A stretch of 36,909 nucleotides of DNA from Chitinispirillaceae bacterium (lineage in GTDB: Bacteria > Fibrobacterota > Chitinivibrionia > Chitinivibrionales > Chitinispirillaceae): positions 1 to 36,909 of the forward strand of contig JAFGIN010000168.1 in NCBI GenBank assembly GCA_016929595.1, given 5' to 3'. The position numbers and the translations under genes are program-made. The notes beneath the pieces are model-generated. The model ran no database searches. It was not told where the DNA came from and saw only the letters and a list, made by a program, of their open reading frames with translations. Of this stretch, positions 14,854 to 22,356 are shown piece by piece. The stretch's first letter is position 1. Each line of letters opens with the position of its first letter.

Positions 14854-15374
14854 ATGAAACAGAAAGCCTGCAGATTCATACCTGCTGCAGGTGACTGGGT
14901 TTCAGAAAAAAATGATTGTGGCACTGATAATGCTTTCTGTTTCTGCCGGGGGGATCTATTTTTACTTTGTGACTCTTTACGGTCTGGTTTCAACTGATTC
15001 AGAAGTATCTGATCTGCATCAGGATGAGTGGAGACATTTCTCTCCGGATGTACTGAAATAAGCACATGTTAGTGGCACTACGGTCATGATTGACAGAATT
15101 TACAGCAAACGTGTGCATGAATTGTCAACATAACAAGGTGACTGTTTTACATTCAAAAAAAGTGATGGATCTTGTCAGGAAAAAAGGGATCATAACAATG
15201 ATGGCAGATCTGACCCGACCTGATCCGCTGATTGAACCTTTGATGACTCATCCGGGTTCGAGAAGTGTTCCGTTCCGTACTGTTTTTGCAGGCGATAAAC
15301 CCTCTGAGTCAATGGTTATAAATCTGCTCAATAAGGGTGCGCTGCTTTCTGTACTTGAACAGTTAAATAATTGA
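14854..15374 (+). pseudogene. dsbD: Frameshifted DsbD-like thiol:disulfide interchange protein, C-terminal part
   Basis: Pieces of one DsbD-type C-terminus lie in shifting frames. First FIPAAGDWVSEK (about 14872-14910) resembles the 'lP.pGaWm..vK' segment. Then a last transmembrane helix (VALIMLSVSAGGIYFYF) leads into DEWRHFSPDVLK, followed by an in-frame TAA (15059-15061). The same frame reads on as AHVSGTTVMID. A frameshift near 15086-15095 leads into EFTANVCMNCQHNK, DLTRPDPLIEPL and SVPFRTVFAG up to 15374. This is the thioredoxin-like gamma domain; the normal 'DFTAnWC' motif has Val for Trp, though CMNC survives. DsbD moves electrons from cytoplasmic thioredoxin to the periplasm. The membrane core upstream is absent. 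Confidence 0.8.
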
Positions 15375-15397
15375 TCGCTTTCTAATGGAGTGAAGAG

Positions 15398-16150
15398 ATG
15401 TTTCCACTTCGTGATGATAATCCTACGCTACGAACATCTGTTATTACTTACGGTATTATCGTGATTAACGTGATCGTATGGATTTTTGTCCAGGGGGCTG
15501 GTTCTGAGAAGGCACTGATTAACTCGATCTGTAATCTTGGTTTGATTCCCGGTGAGTTGCTTGGTAAACTTTCCTCCGGTACCCGTATCCCTTTGAGTCC
15601 GACCGCTGAATGTATTCTTAGTGGCAATCCTGATTTTTCGACTCTGATAACCCATATGTTTCTTCACGGCAGCTGGTTCCATATGATAAGTAATATGTGG
15701 TTTCTTGCTGTTTTTGGTGATAATGTTGAGGACTCTATGGGGCGTCTGAGATTTATACTCTTCTATCTGCTCTGTGGTGTTGCTGCAGCAGGGGCTCAGA
15801 TGCTTTTTAATGACAGTAGTGCTGTACCGATGGTAGGTGCATCCGGTGCAATCGGAGGTGTAATGGGTGCATACGTAATGCTCTATCCCAGGTCTCCTGT
15901 GCACTTGCTTATTTTTCTGGGTTTTTTTATTGACAAAATTATCGTTCCTGCCTATTTTATTCTTGGGTACTGGTTCCTCCTGCAGCTGCTTAGTGCACTT
16001 CCGACTGTAGGGAGTGATACTGCAGGAGTTGCATTCTGGGCGCATGTTGGCGGGTTTGTAGCGGGCGTCATTCTGGTATTTTTATTTCAGGATCGCGACC
16101 TTGTTGCTACGCACAAAAGACTTGTATTTCGTAAATGGGGCAGAGTATAA
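15398..16150 (+). CDS. Rhomboid family intramembrane serine protease
   Basis: A 250-aa inner-membrane protein with about six transmembrane helices, typical of bacterial rhomboids. Catalytic Ser149 lies in GASGAIGG and catalytic His216 in AHVGGF, giving the Ser-His dyad. The HMFLHGSWFHMISNMWFL segment (86-103) holds the conserved His and Asn of the oxyanion region. The loop-1 region between helices 1 and 2 is long, with GDNVEDSMGRLRF after helix 2. A GGAG site precedes the ATG. The substrate is unknown. It starts 24 bases after the DsbD-like remnant and ends three bases before the PHP gene, so rhomboid and PHP are probably cotranscribed. Confidence 0.9.
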   Translation: MFPLRDDNPTLRTSVITYGIIVINVIVWIFVQGAGSEKALINSICNLGLIPGELLGKLSSGTRIPLSPTAECILSGNPDFSTLITHMFLHGSWFHMISNMWFLAVFGDNVEDSMGRLRFILFYLLCGVAAAGAQMLFNDSSAVPMVGASGAIGGVMGAYVMLYPRSPVHLLIFLGFFIDKIIVPAYFILGYWFLLQLLSALPTVGSDTAGVAFWAHVGGFVAGVILVFLFQDRDLVATHKRLVFRKWGRV

Positions 16151-16152
16151 TT

Positions 16153-17313
16153 ATGAAATATGTAAATTCACATATCCATTCACCGTATTCTTTCAGCCCG
16201 TTTGACAGCATTGAACAGGCTGTTCGTTTTGCTCTGGAGGTAAACGTTACAGTCCTTGGTATTAATGACTACAATACCGTCGAGGGATATGAAGAGTTTT
16301 ACAATGAATGTGTACGTTTTCACATATATCCATTGTTTGGAGTCGAATTTTTAACAGTCTTACCTCAGGACAGAGTCGAAGGGTTTCGATGGAATGATCA
16401 GATACATCCTGGAATAATGCATATCTGTGGTAAAGGGCTCAGTTATCCGGTTAATTTTCCGATCGATGTCAGAAATTCTCTTGCAGCAGTATGGAAAAGT
16501 TCACAGGACCGGATCTGGCTGATGATTCTTAATGTCAATGATATACTTAAGAAAAACAATTTTGATATCACGCTTGATTACAATGTAATCAGAAAAAATT
16601 TTGCACGCAGCATTGTTGGTGAACGCCACATTGCCAAGACTCTTTATTTTGAATTTGTTAAGAGATGGAACACTTCAGATGAATTACTGGCAGCATTCCA
16701 GCGGCTTTTTGGTGATAATGCCTGGGTCACCGATGTTGCGGATTCAGTGGCACTCCAGAATGAGATAGGTAAAAAGCTGTTATGGCCAGGTGGTGCTGCA
16801 TATGTTGAAGAACGTGATTCAGCTTTTTTAAGAGAGAGTGAGGCCAGATCGTTGATTCTGAAAGCGGGGGGGATACCCTCGTATCTGATGCTGCTGGATG
16901 AGGAAGCCGGGCTTACAGAATATGAAAGTTCGTGTCAAAAACTGTACGAAGAGCTTAGTAGCCGTGGTTTTTTTGCTGTCGAATTTATCACAAGCAGGGT
17001 ATCATTTGAAACTTTGAAGCGTTATGCATTATATTTTAAACGTAATGGATTTATTGTGACATTTGGGACTGATCACAACACTGTGGAACAAAATTCACTC
17101 ATTCCATCAACTCGTGGAGATCGTCCTTTTGATGATGAGTTGATGCAGATTGGCTATCAGGGGGCATGTATAATTGCGGCTCATCAGGAGTTCAGCAGAC
17201 GGGGACTGCCCGGTTTTGTCAACGATAACGGGGAAAGATTGATAGCAAAACCAATGATGCAGGATTTTATAAGAACAGGTGAGGAAATTATCAGGAAACA
17301 GACAACTCTGTGA
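16153..17313 (+). CDS. PHP-domain metal-dependent phosphoesterase-like protein
   Basis: A 386-aa soluble protein with a PHP fold. HIHSPYS at residues 7-13 is the first metal-binding HxH motif; GINDYNTVEGY is motif II, with Tyr where His is usual. PLFGVEF supplies the conserved Glu, and TFGTDHNT near the C-terminus carries the later Asp and His. PHP domains hydrolyse phosphoesters with two or three metals. This one is longer than minimal PHP proteins because of a middle insertion (about 75-230) that I cannot assign. The frame begins at 16135, but the ATG at 16153 starts right at the first strand and follows the rhomboid stop. The substrate is unknown. Confidence 0.8.
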   Translation: MKYVNSHIHSPYSFSPFDSIEQAVRFALEVNVTVLGINDYNTVEGYEEFYNECVRFHIYPLFGVEFLTVLPQDRVEGFRWNDQIHPGIMHICGKGLSYPVNFPIDVRNSLAAVWKSSQDRIWLMILNVNDILKKNNFDITLDYNVIRKNFARSIVGERHIAKTLYFEFVKRWNTSDELLAAFQRLFGDNAWVTDVADSVALQNEIGKKLLWPGGAAYVEERDSAFLRESEARSLILKAGGIPSYLMLLDEEAGLTEYESSCQKLYEELSSRGFFAVEFITSRVSFETLKRYALYFKRNGFIVTFGTDHNTVEQNSLIPSTRGDRPFDDELMQIGYQGACIIAAHQEFSRRGLPGFVNDNGERLIAKPMMQDFIRTGEEIIRKQTTL

Positions 17314-17372
17314 GGCCTGGTGTCTAAAATAGTGTGGCAGGAATAAAAGTGGTGTATTGAAAAGGTACGTAT

Positions 17373-17939
17373 ATGAAAATTGAAGAAAAAAGATTTATAG
17401 ATTTTACTCCTGAGGAAAATCGCAAGCGGCTCAGATCCGGATCGGTGCTTGCAGCAAGGGATATTCTAAAGGATCCCAATTTTGAGGCAACGATTGTCCT
17501 GATATGTGTTTACAGTGAAGAAGGAGCATACGGCCTTGTATTGAACAGAGATTCTCATATGCCATTGTCAGAAATATTCGATGGGCTTTCTGCACTTGAT
17601 CTTAAACGTGAAGTTTTTATCGGTGGCCCTGTTCAGCAGAATGAACTACAGATACTCCAGATTACCGAATCGCCTGTCGATGAGGCACTCATGGTCGCGC
17701 CGGATGTGTATCTTGGCGGGAGATGGGAAAGTCCTTTTCATATGATCGAGAGTGATCCGGTGTCTACGCATCTTTTCCTGGGATATTCAGGATGGGGACC
17801 TGGACAGTTGGAAGAGGAAGTGGAGGTTGGTGTCTGGGATGTTTACAATGTCGATATTAAGAAATTGCTTTTAGAAATTGAAAAAAGTAAGTTTTCAAAT
17901 AATCGGCAACTTGCTGAGTATCTCCGAACGCTATTGTAA
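17373..17939 (+). CDS. yqgE: YqgE/AlgH family (UPF0301) protein
   Basis: A 188-aa protein, the usual length of UPF0301. Signatures in order: SVLAARDILKDPNFEATIVLIC near the N-terminus (family: 'LiA.p.l.Dp.F..svvli'), GAYGLVLNR, VFIGGPVQQNEL, HLFLGYSGWGPGQLEEE and WDVYNVD. AAAGG precedes the ATG. It is cytoplasmic. In Pseudomonas AlgH has been linked to alginate regulation, but the biochemical role of the family is not settled. It follows the PHP gene by 59 bases on the same strand and converges on the 183-aa hypothetical gene. Confidence 0.92.
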   Translation: MKIEEKRFIDFTPEENRKRLRSGSVLAARDILKDPNFEATIVLICVYSEEGAYGLVLNRDSHMPLSEIFDGLSALDLKREVFIGGPVQQNELQILQITESPVDEALMVAPDVYLGGRWESPFHMIESDPVSTHLFLGYSGWGPGQLEEEVEVGVWDVYNVDIKKLLLEIEKSKFSNNRQLAEYLRTLL

Positions 17940-17972
17940 GGGTGTGTTGTGCGATGATACCCAGACAAGGGG

Positions 17973-18524
17973 TTAATGGGACGAGAAGCCTGTCATATCC
18001 ATAAGTTCTTTTTCTTTGATAATCTGTTCCTCGCGGAATCGCGCGAATGCATTGTCGACCATATCTTTGTTGTAGCCAGCGATTCGCGGTTCTATTTTGT
18101 CTTTGTAAAGAAATGTCATTTTCCTGCAGAAGTCCTGATTCTTGTATAGTTTTAATCTGTTTCTTAATTCACCACTAAGTCTGTTTTCCATTCCAAGTTC
18201 TTTTGCAAGTACTATGTCAAGTTTATTTATTTTGTTTGAAATGTTAAGTATCAGATCCAGCGCCTTGTGACCGTCTTCGTCAAGTGTTATAACTGACGGC
18301 AGACGGAGGCTGCCTTTACTCTGTCCTAACATTATCTCCAGAGCTTCAGCATCCTGCTCCGGAGGATTGCGAAAATAGTCTATACCAAGACCGCTCTCAA
18401 TCCCTTTGGCGTGCATGTAGGTCAGTAATCTGGCTTCATGTTCCGAAAGATTCAAATCAACACAGATTGCATGAATTTTAAGTGCATCATCAAAATAATC
18501 ATTCCGCTCATTTTCCTGTTTCAT
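17973..18524 (-). CDS. Hypothetical helical protein
   Basis: A 183-aa charged protein, predicted almost entirely helical, without a signal peptide or membrane segment. The N-terminus (LKIHAICVDLNLSEHEARLL) is compatible with a helix-turn-helix-like fold; the rest is amphipathic helices rich in Lys, Glu and Leu. AAGGAG eight bases before the ATG supports the start. It is convergent with the YqgE gene, leaving 33 bases without an obvious terminator. I do not recognise the family. Confidence 0.7.
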   Translation of the reverse strand: MKQENERNDYFDDALKIHAICVDLNLSEHEARLLTYMHAKGIESGLGIDYFRNPPEQDAEALEIMLGQSKGSLRLPSVITLDEDGHKALDLILNISNKINKLDIVLAKELGMENRLSGELRNRLKLYKNQDFCRKMTFLYKDKIEPRIAGYNKDMVDNAFARFREEQIIKEKELMDMTGFSSH

Positions 18525-18671
18525 GGCAGCACTCCTTATTGGTAATTAACAATGTATTCTCCTGGTAATTTCAGTAAAAAATCACCAGTACAAATGATAT
18601 GAGATGATGAGTGTGGTGGTTATGTGTGATCTGGTCAGTAAATTAAACCGGAGCTCAGGCAGATGGCATAG

Positions 18672-18806
18672 CCGTTAGTCGGGAATGCTCAAATTATTTC
18701 TGAACCCGTTATTCTCTTCACTGTTACAAAATTGAGCAAATGTCGCTCCAACTGCATTTACTGTTTTTCACAATCCGAAGCAAAGCAACTGCTATCCACA
18801 ATATAA
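18672..18806 (+). pseudogene. Radical SAM enzyme fragment with the CxxxCxxC motif
   Basis: A 44-codon frame without a start codon reads EPVILFTVTKLSKC, then RSNCIYCFSQSEAKQLL, and stops at 18804. Cys-x3-Cys-x2-Cys followed by an aromatic residue, after a beta-strand ending in Thr, is the [4Fe-4S]-binding signature of radical SAM enzymes ('...lT..C...C.yCf'). Only the first strand and loop remain, in a gap of about 620 bases with no other homology. The parent enzyme type cannot be named. Confidence 0.5.
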
Positions 18807-18871
18807 TGCTAATAAATGAGTAAAACACCGAATATTTAATGTTTTTTATAACAAATGGGACTACTGTATAC

Positions 18872-18901
18872 TTGACAATAGAGGTAGAACCTGCGTATCA
18901 T
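18872..18901 (+). promoter_or_regulatory. Sigma-70-type promoter candidate upstream of the YkgJ-type gene
   Basis: TTGACA (18872-18877, perfect -35) and TATCAT (18896-18901) are 18 bases apart. A start near 18908 would give a leader of about 235 bases to the ATG at 19145. The leader region contains no structure I can name. It sits inside the 18525-19144 gap, which otherwise holds only the radical-SAM fragment. Confidence 0.5.
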
Positions 18902-19144
18902 ATTGAATTCAAAATAGAAATAAAAAGCTGTGATATATCAGTTTCGGGAAAAAAATGGAAAATAAACTGACTGTTGCCTGTGTCCTGTAATAGTAAAATT
19001 TATTTCAGATGAACTTTGATGGCAGGCTATCACCTGCAAAAGCTACATTTTTTAAATTTAAATGAATACAAGGATTGAGGGTGTAGTATTTTCAAAGTAA
19101 TTAAGATGCTTCTTCTCAAAACGATTATTCAGGATGGAGATATA

Positions 19145-19519
19145 ATGTCTGTAATTAAAGAGTGCAGTTCCTGTGATGCTTATTGCTGTCGCCATGTCGC
19201 GGTTTCAATCGATACACCTAAAACAAAAAAAGAGTACGATACGATACGATGGTACCTGTTGCACGAAAATATCTGGGTCTCAATAGACCATAAGGGTAAT
19301 TGGCTGCTGGAGATGCGGACCCCCTGCAGAAAGATCGATAAAGACTACAGATGCGCTATTTATGAGAATCGTCCAAGAATCTGTGTGGAGTACCCCCTTG
19401 AAGATGAGCTATGCGAACGGCAGACTGAGGAGCTTGCCTATAAATATCTTTTTAAAAATGAAGAGGAGTTTGAAGCATACCTTGATGCAAGAAAAATCGA
19501 CTGGCGATGGAAACGGTAA
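19145..19519 (+). CDS. YkgJ-family cysteine-cluster (Fe/Zn-binding) protein
   Basis: A 124-aa soluble protein of the YkgJ/UPF0153 type. The N-terminus has CSSCDAYCCRHV (the CxxCxxxCC cluster) and the middle has the classic second cluster: PCRKIDKDYRCAIYENRPR followed by ICVEYP. These cysteines are predicted to bind zinc or an Fe-S cluster; the biochemical role is unknown. The frame opens 13 codons upstream at 19106, but the GGAG site and the position of the first Cys cluster favour the ATG at 19145. It is monocistronic. Confidence 0.85.
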   Translation: MSVIKECSSCDAYCCRHVAVSIDTPKTKKEYDTIRWYLLHENIWVSIDHKGNWLLEMRTPCRKIDKDYRCAIYENRPRICVEYPLEDELCERQTEELAYKYLFKNEEEFEAYLDARKIDWRWKR

Positions 19520-19945
19520 ATGCGTCCTACCAAAGAGACTTGAAGAAACAATGCTGATATGTACTTTAAGGGAGCTGGCTGCTTTTTCAAAAACGTAACC
19601 ACCATTGCTAACTGAAGAGGGTACATAAGTCGTGTACAACCATCACAAACACATGCTTGCTATATTCGTGAGTATATTGTAAAATTTACATACTTAAATG
19701 AATGCATTATTTAATGTATCTATTTAAAGTATATGGCAAGCTTTGCCCAAAAAACAACGATAATATGCATTTTGATAAAAAAATCTTGCATTAGTAATAA
19801 TTATCAAATATATTGCCACCTTTGAGTAATATGACTCGCTGAATATATTACCGCTTATACGTTTATATTGGCGTTACCCGGTTTAGCGGCTCACTTACTT
19901 GAGCTTTAGAATATCTGGTTACTAAAACATTTTTGGAAAGTTTTT
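19520..19945 (+). promoter_or_regulatory. Intergenic region with promoter candidate for the Rhs-like island
   Basis: This 426-base AT-rich gap holds no gene I can support. TTGCAT (19786-19791) and TATATT (19809-19814), spaced 17 bases, make a good promoter that would start near 19821. TTGAGT and TATATT with a 16-base spacer just downstream are a second option. The resulting leader of about 100-125 bases contains a GC-richer stretch (about 19870-19905) that may fold, but I could not match it to a known riboswitch. Confidence 0.45.
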
Positions 19946-22222
19946 ATGAGACAAATACTGTTGTTTGTTTCCGTTATGGTCATTTTGTCGGTTTGGTATA
20001 TATATGCTATTGAACCAAATTGTGTGAGATCTGTTATTCACGATGTAGATGGTGCATCAAATAAACTTATTTCCTCTGATTACACTGATGGGCTTGGAAG
20101 AACTATTCAAAGTAAGTTGAAACTGAGTGGCGGCAGTGCACGGGTTGTTTCAACGTTTTATGACATTGCCGGTCGGCCCATGCTGACAACCAAACCATTC
20201 AAAGATGATTTGGCAAATACACCGGACATTTTTACTCCAGGTGATTTTAGCTATATTAATAGTCTTCTTAATAATTTCGAAAATTATGGTGCAACAGCTT
20301 CTGCATATTCAGAAGTAACATATTATGACGATCCACTCTCCCGTGTTAAGCGAGCTGGTGCTCCAGGTGTAGATTATAATATTGAATCAGGGCATTTTAC
20401 GTGTTCGTGGTCTTTCGGTGTGAAAAAAAATGCTACGGAAGAAGAGATATCTTTTCAAACTGTTATTGTGCGCAGTGGAATAGAAACTCCCGTAAATGTT
20501 AAAGTAAAATTGCTGAATGGTTTTATAAATGGTCTTATTCCAGTAACTGTGACTTTTCCTGCAGTTACGAGTGGCGAGATCCTTGATGGATTCTATATAC
20601 ATTTGTTAGGCAACCCCGTCGCTAATAGTGAATACACTCTTTTAGTTGAAACAGATCCCGACGGAAGACTGACACAGTCATTGAAAAATCCATTTGGTGA
20701 GGTAGAGTTTTCCAGGACAGATAATGGCGCTGAAAAGATAATAGCACAATATACCTATGACATAATGGGGAATATATCAAGGGAGATCGCACCCAAAAAA
20801 GCTGATGGAACTGATCTTTTGGGCGACAGTAAATATGAGTATAATAGCCTTGGGGAACTGGTTCAAAGAGAATCTCCTGATGGCACTATCGAAAAAATGG
20901 ATTATGATGATGCAGGAAATATCATTACGAGAGGTATTTATCGTCGCAATGGTATTACGGAAGTATTAGATATAGAATACAGGTATGATTATGATGATCT
21001 GGGAAGGCTCATTTGCATAAGCACTCCTTACATGTATGGTGGTGAAATACATCTGCTTGAATACTATTATGATAATGCCGATTTAATCAAGAATATTGCT
21101 GATGAATATGGGATTCCAGTTGAGGCGTATAGTAATCTTGAAAATACCAATGGAAAGCTGGTAGCCGAGGTTGCCTGTAACCGGCCTTTTGGAATGAGAT
21201 TCTACACTGGAAAAACATCGTATGTCGTAGATGTATATAGTTACTTCCCTGAAGGCCATATTAAGACAAAATATAAAGTAATCTCTGGTTTACCATTGCA
21301 AACGATCAAATATGAATATGATGTGCATGGTAAAAACAGTGCCGAAGAATTTACCGCTGCAACAATTGTATCTAAAAAATACTACAAATACGATGAGTAT
21401 GGAAATCTTAAAGCTATAGCTCATGGGACACCTTCCAATGATGTTCTTACGTATGATTATGATCCGCAGGGCAAGTTAAAGTCTAAAGATCTATCACTGC
21501 TGTCAGGCAGCAAAACGGTATCCTACTCTTATAATATCAGAGACTGGTTTGAGTCTTCAAGTTTTAACGGTGTAAACAGGTTTTCACAAATTCTCGATTA
21601 TATCGATAACGGTACAACAACTAGTTTTTCCGGGAACGTTCAGGTATCGCAGGTAAGTTATGAAAACCAGCTTGGAGATGCAAAGGTCTACAAACAAAGA
21701 TATACATACGATGGTGTTAACAGGCTTACTGCTATCGATTCCAAAGATCTTGCTGATAATCCGCAATTCACCGGGGCTTACACTTATGATAATGCGGGCA
21801 GATTTAATTCAAAGCAGGAGCGATCCTCAAACAATGACGCATACGAGTATTATAAAGATAGCCAGCGGGCTACAAACCGTCTCAAAAAAGCTAAAACAAC
21901 CGGTGATGGATTATACATTTTCGATAGCAGAGGAAACCTTATTATAGATAAAGAAAAAAAGATGCATATTGCTTATGATTGGAGAAATATGCCCATCAAA
22001 TTTTCTTTTTTCAATGATCTTCCGGTTGGGGAAAAAACAAGCACCGAGAAAATCCGTCCTGATGATTACGGAACTATTACAATCAATGATCCCAGATATA
22101 TCAATAGAGAGCCAACCTGTTATGTTGACTGGCTTTGCGAAAAAGGGGAGATCACTCTCCAATCATCAGTACAGATTTTGTATGATGCATCAGGTAAACG
22201 GGTGTTGAAAATAGCGAAATGA
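19946..22222 (+). CDS. Secreted YD-repeat (Rhs shell) protein without core or toxin
   Basis: A 758-aa protein with a signal peptide (RQILLFVSVMVILSVWYIYA). The N-terminus carries SDYTDGLGRTIQSKLK and FYDIAGRPMLTTKPF, typical of the DUF6443-like part that precedes YD repeats. YD/Rhs repeats follow over about 260-720: YTYDIMGNISREI, YEYNSLGELVQRESPDG, MDYDDAGNI, YDYDDLGRLI, YKYDEYGNLKAI, YTYDGVNRLTAI, YTYDNAGRF. It ends abruptly at LYDASGKRVLKIAK, the point where an Rhs protein normally runs on into the core. The core is instead in the next gene, 134 bases downstream. Rhs repeats build a hollow shell around toxins in Rhs and TcC proteins. GGAAAG is a weak ribosome site. Confidence 0.85.
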   Translation: MRQILLFVSVMVILSVWYIYAIEPNCVRSVIHDVDGASNKLISSDYTDGLGRTIQSKLKLSGGSARVVSTFYDIAGRPMLTTKPFKDDLANTPDIFTPGDFSYINSLLNNFENYGATASAYSEVTYYDDPLSRVKRAGAPGVDYNIESGHFTCSWSFGVKKNATEEEISFQTVIVRSGIETPVNVKVKLLNGFINGLIPVTVTFPAVTSGEILDGFYIHLLGNPVANSEYTLLVETDPDGRLTQSLKNPFGEVEFSRTDNGAEKIIAQYTYDIMGNISREIAPKKADGTDLLGDSKYEYNSLGELVQRESPDGTIEKMDYDDAGNIITRGIYRRNGITEVLDIEYRYDYDDLGRLICISTPYMYGGEIHLLEYYYDNADLIKNIADEYGIPVEAYSNLENTNGKLVAEVACNRPFGMRFYTGKTSYVVDVYSYFPEGHIKTKYKVISGLPLQTIKYEYDVHGKNSAEEFTAATIVSKKYYKYDEYGNLKAIAHGTPSNDVLTYDYDPQGKLKSKDLSLLSGSKTVSYSYNIRDWFESSSFNGVNRFSQILDYIDNGTTTSFSGNVQVSQVSYENQLGDAKVYKQRYTYDGVNRLTAIDSKDLADNPQFTGAYTYDNAGRFNSKQERSSNNDAYEYYKDSQRATNRLKKAKTTGDGLYIFDSRGNLIIDKEKKMHIAYDWRNMPIKFSFFNDLPVGEKTSTEKIRPDDYGTITINDPRYINREPTCYVDWLCEKGEITLQSSVQILYDASGKRVLKIAK

Positions 22223-22356
22223 GCCCCAATGAGACACGCCCTCTGAATCCCGCAGGGGGAATTTGAAATGAAAAGGGGTTGGAGCTTTTGATGTAAATTT
22301 CTGTTGCTCGAGTAAAATGTGTTGCTGTAAAAGAAAATTTGAAACGATTATTATAA

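Noticed and set aside
14799-15065. An 88-codon minus-strand ORF
   Set aside because: The plus strand in the same place carries recognisable DsbD-like sequence, so this is a shadow.
15428-16045. A 205-codon minus-strand ORF
   Set aside because: It lies opposite the rhomboid gene, whose catalytic motifs are intact; its His/Thr/Lys-rich composition is typical of an antisense shadow.
19870-19910. A riboswitch in the leader of the Rhs-like island
   Set aside because: A GC-richer stretch exists, but I could not match conserved elements of c-di-GMP, cobalamin, SAM or other known riboswitches.
22236-22257. CCCTCTG/CAGGGGG hairpin between the two Rhs genes as a terminator
   Set aside because: It needs a G-T pair and is followed by AATTTG rather than a T-run, so read-through into the second gene is more likely.
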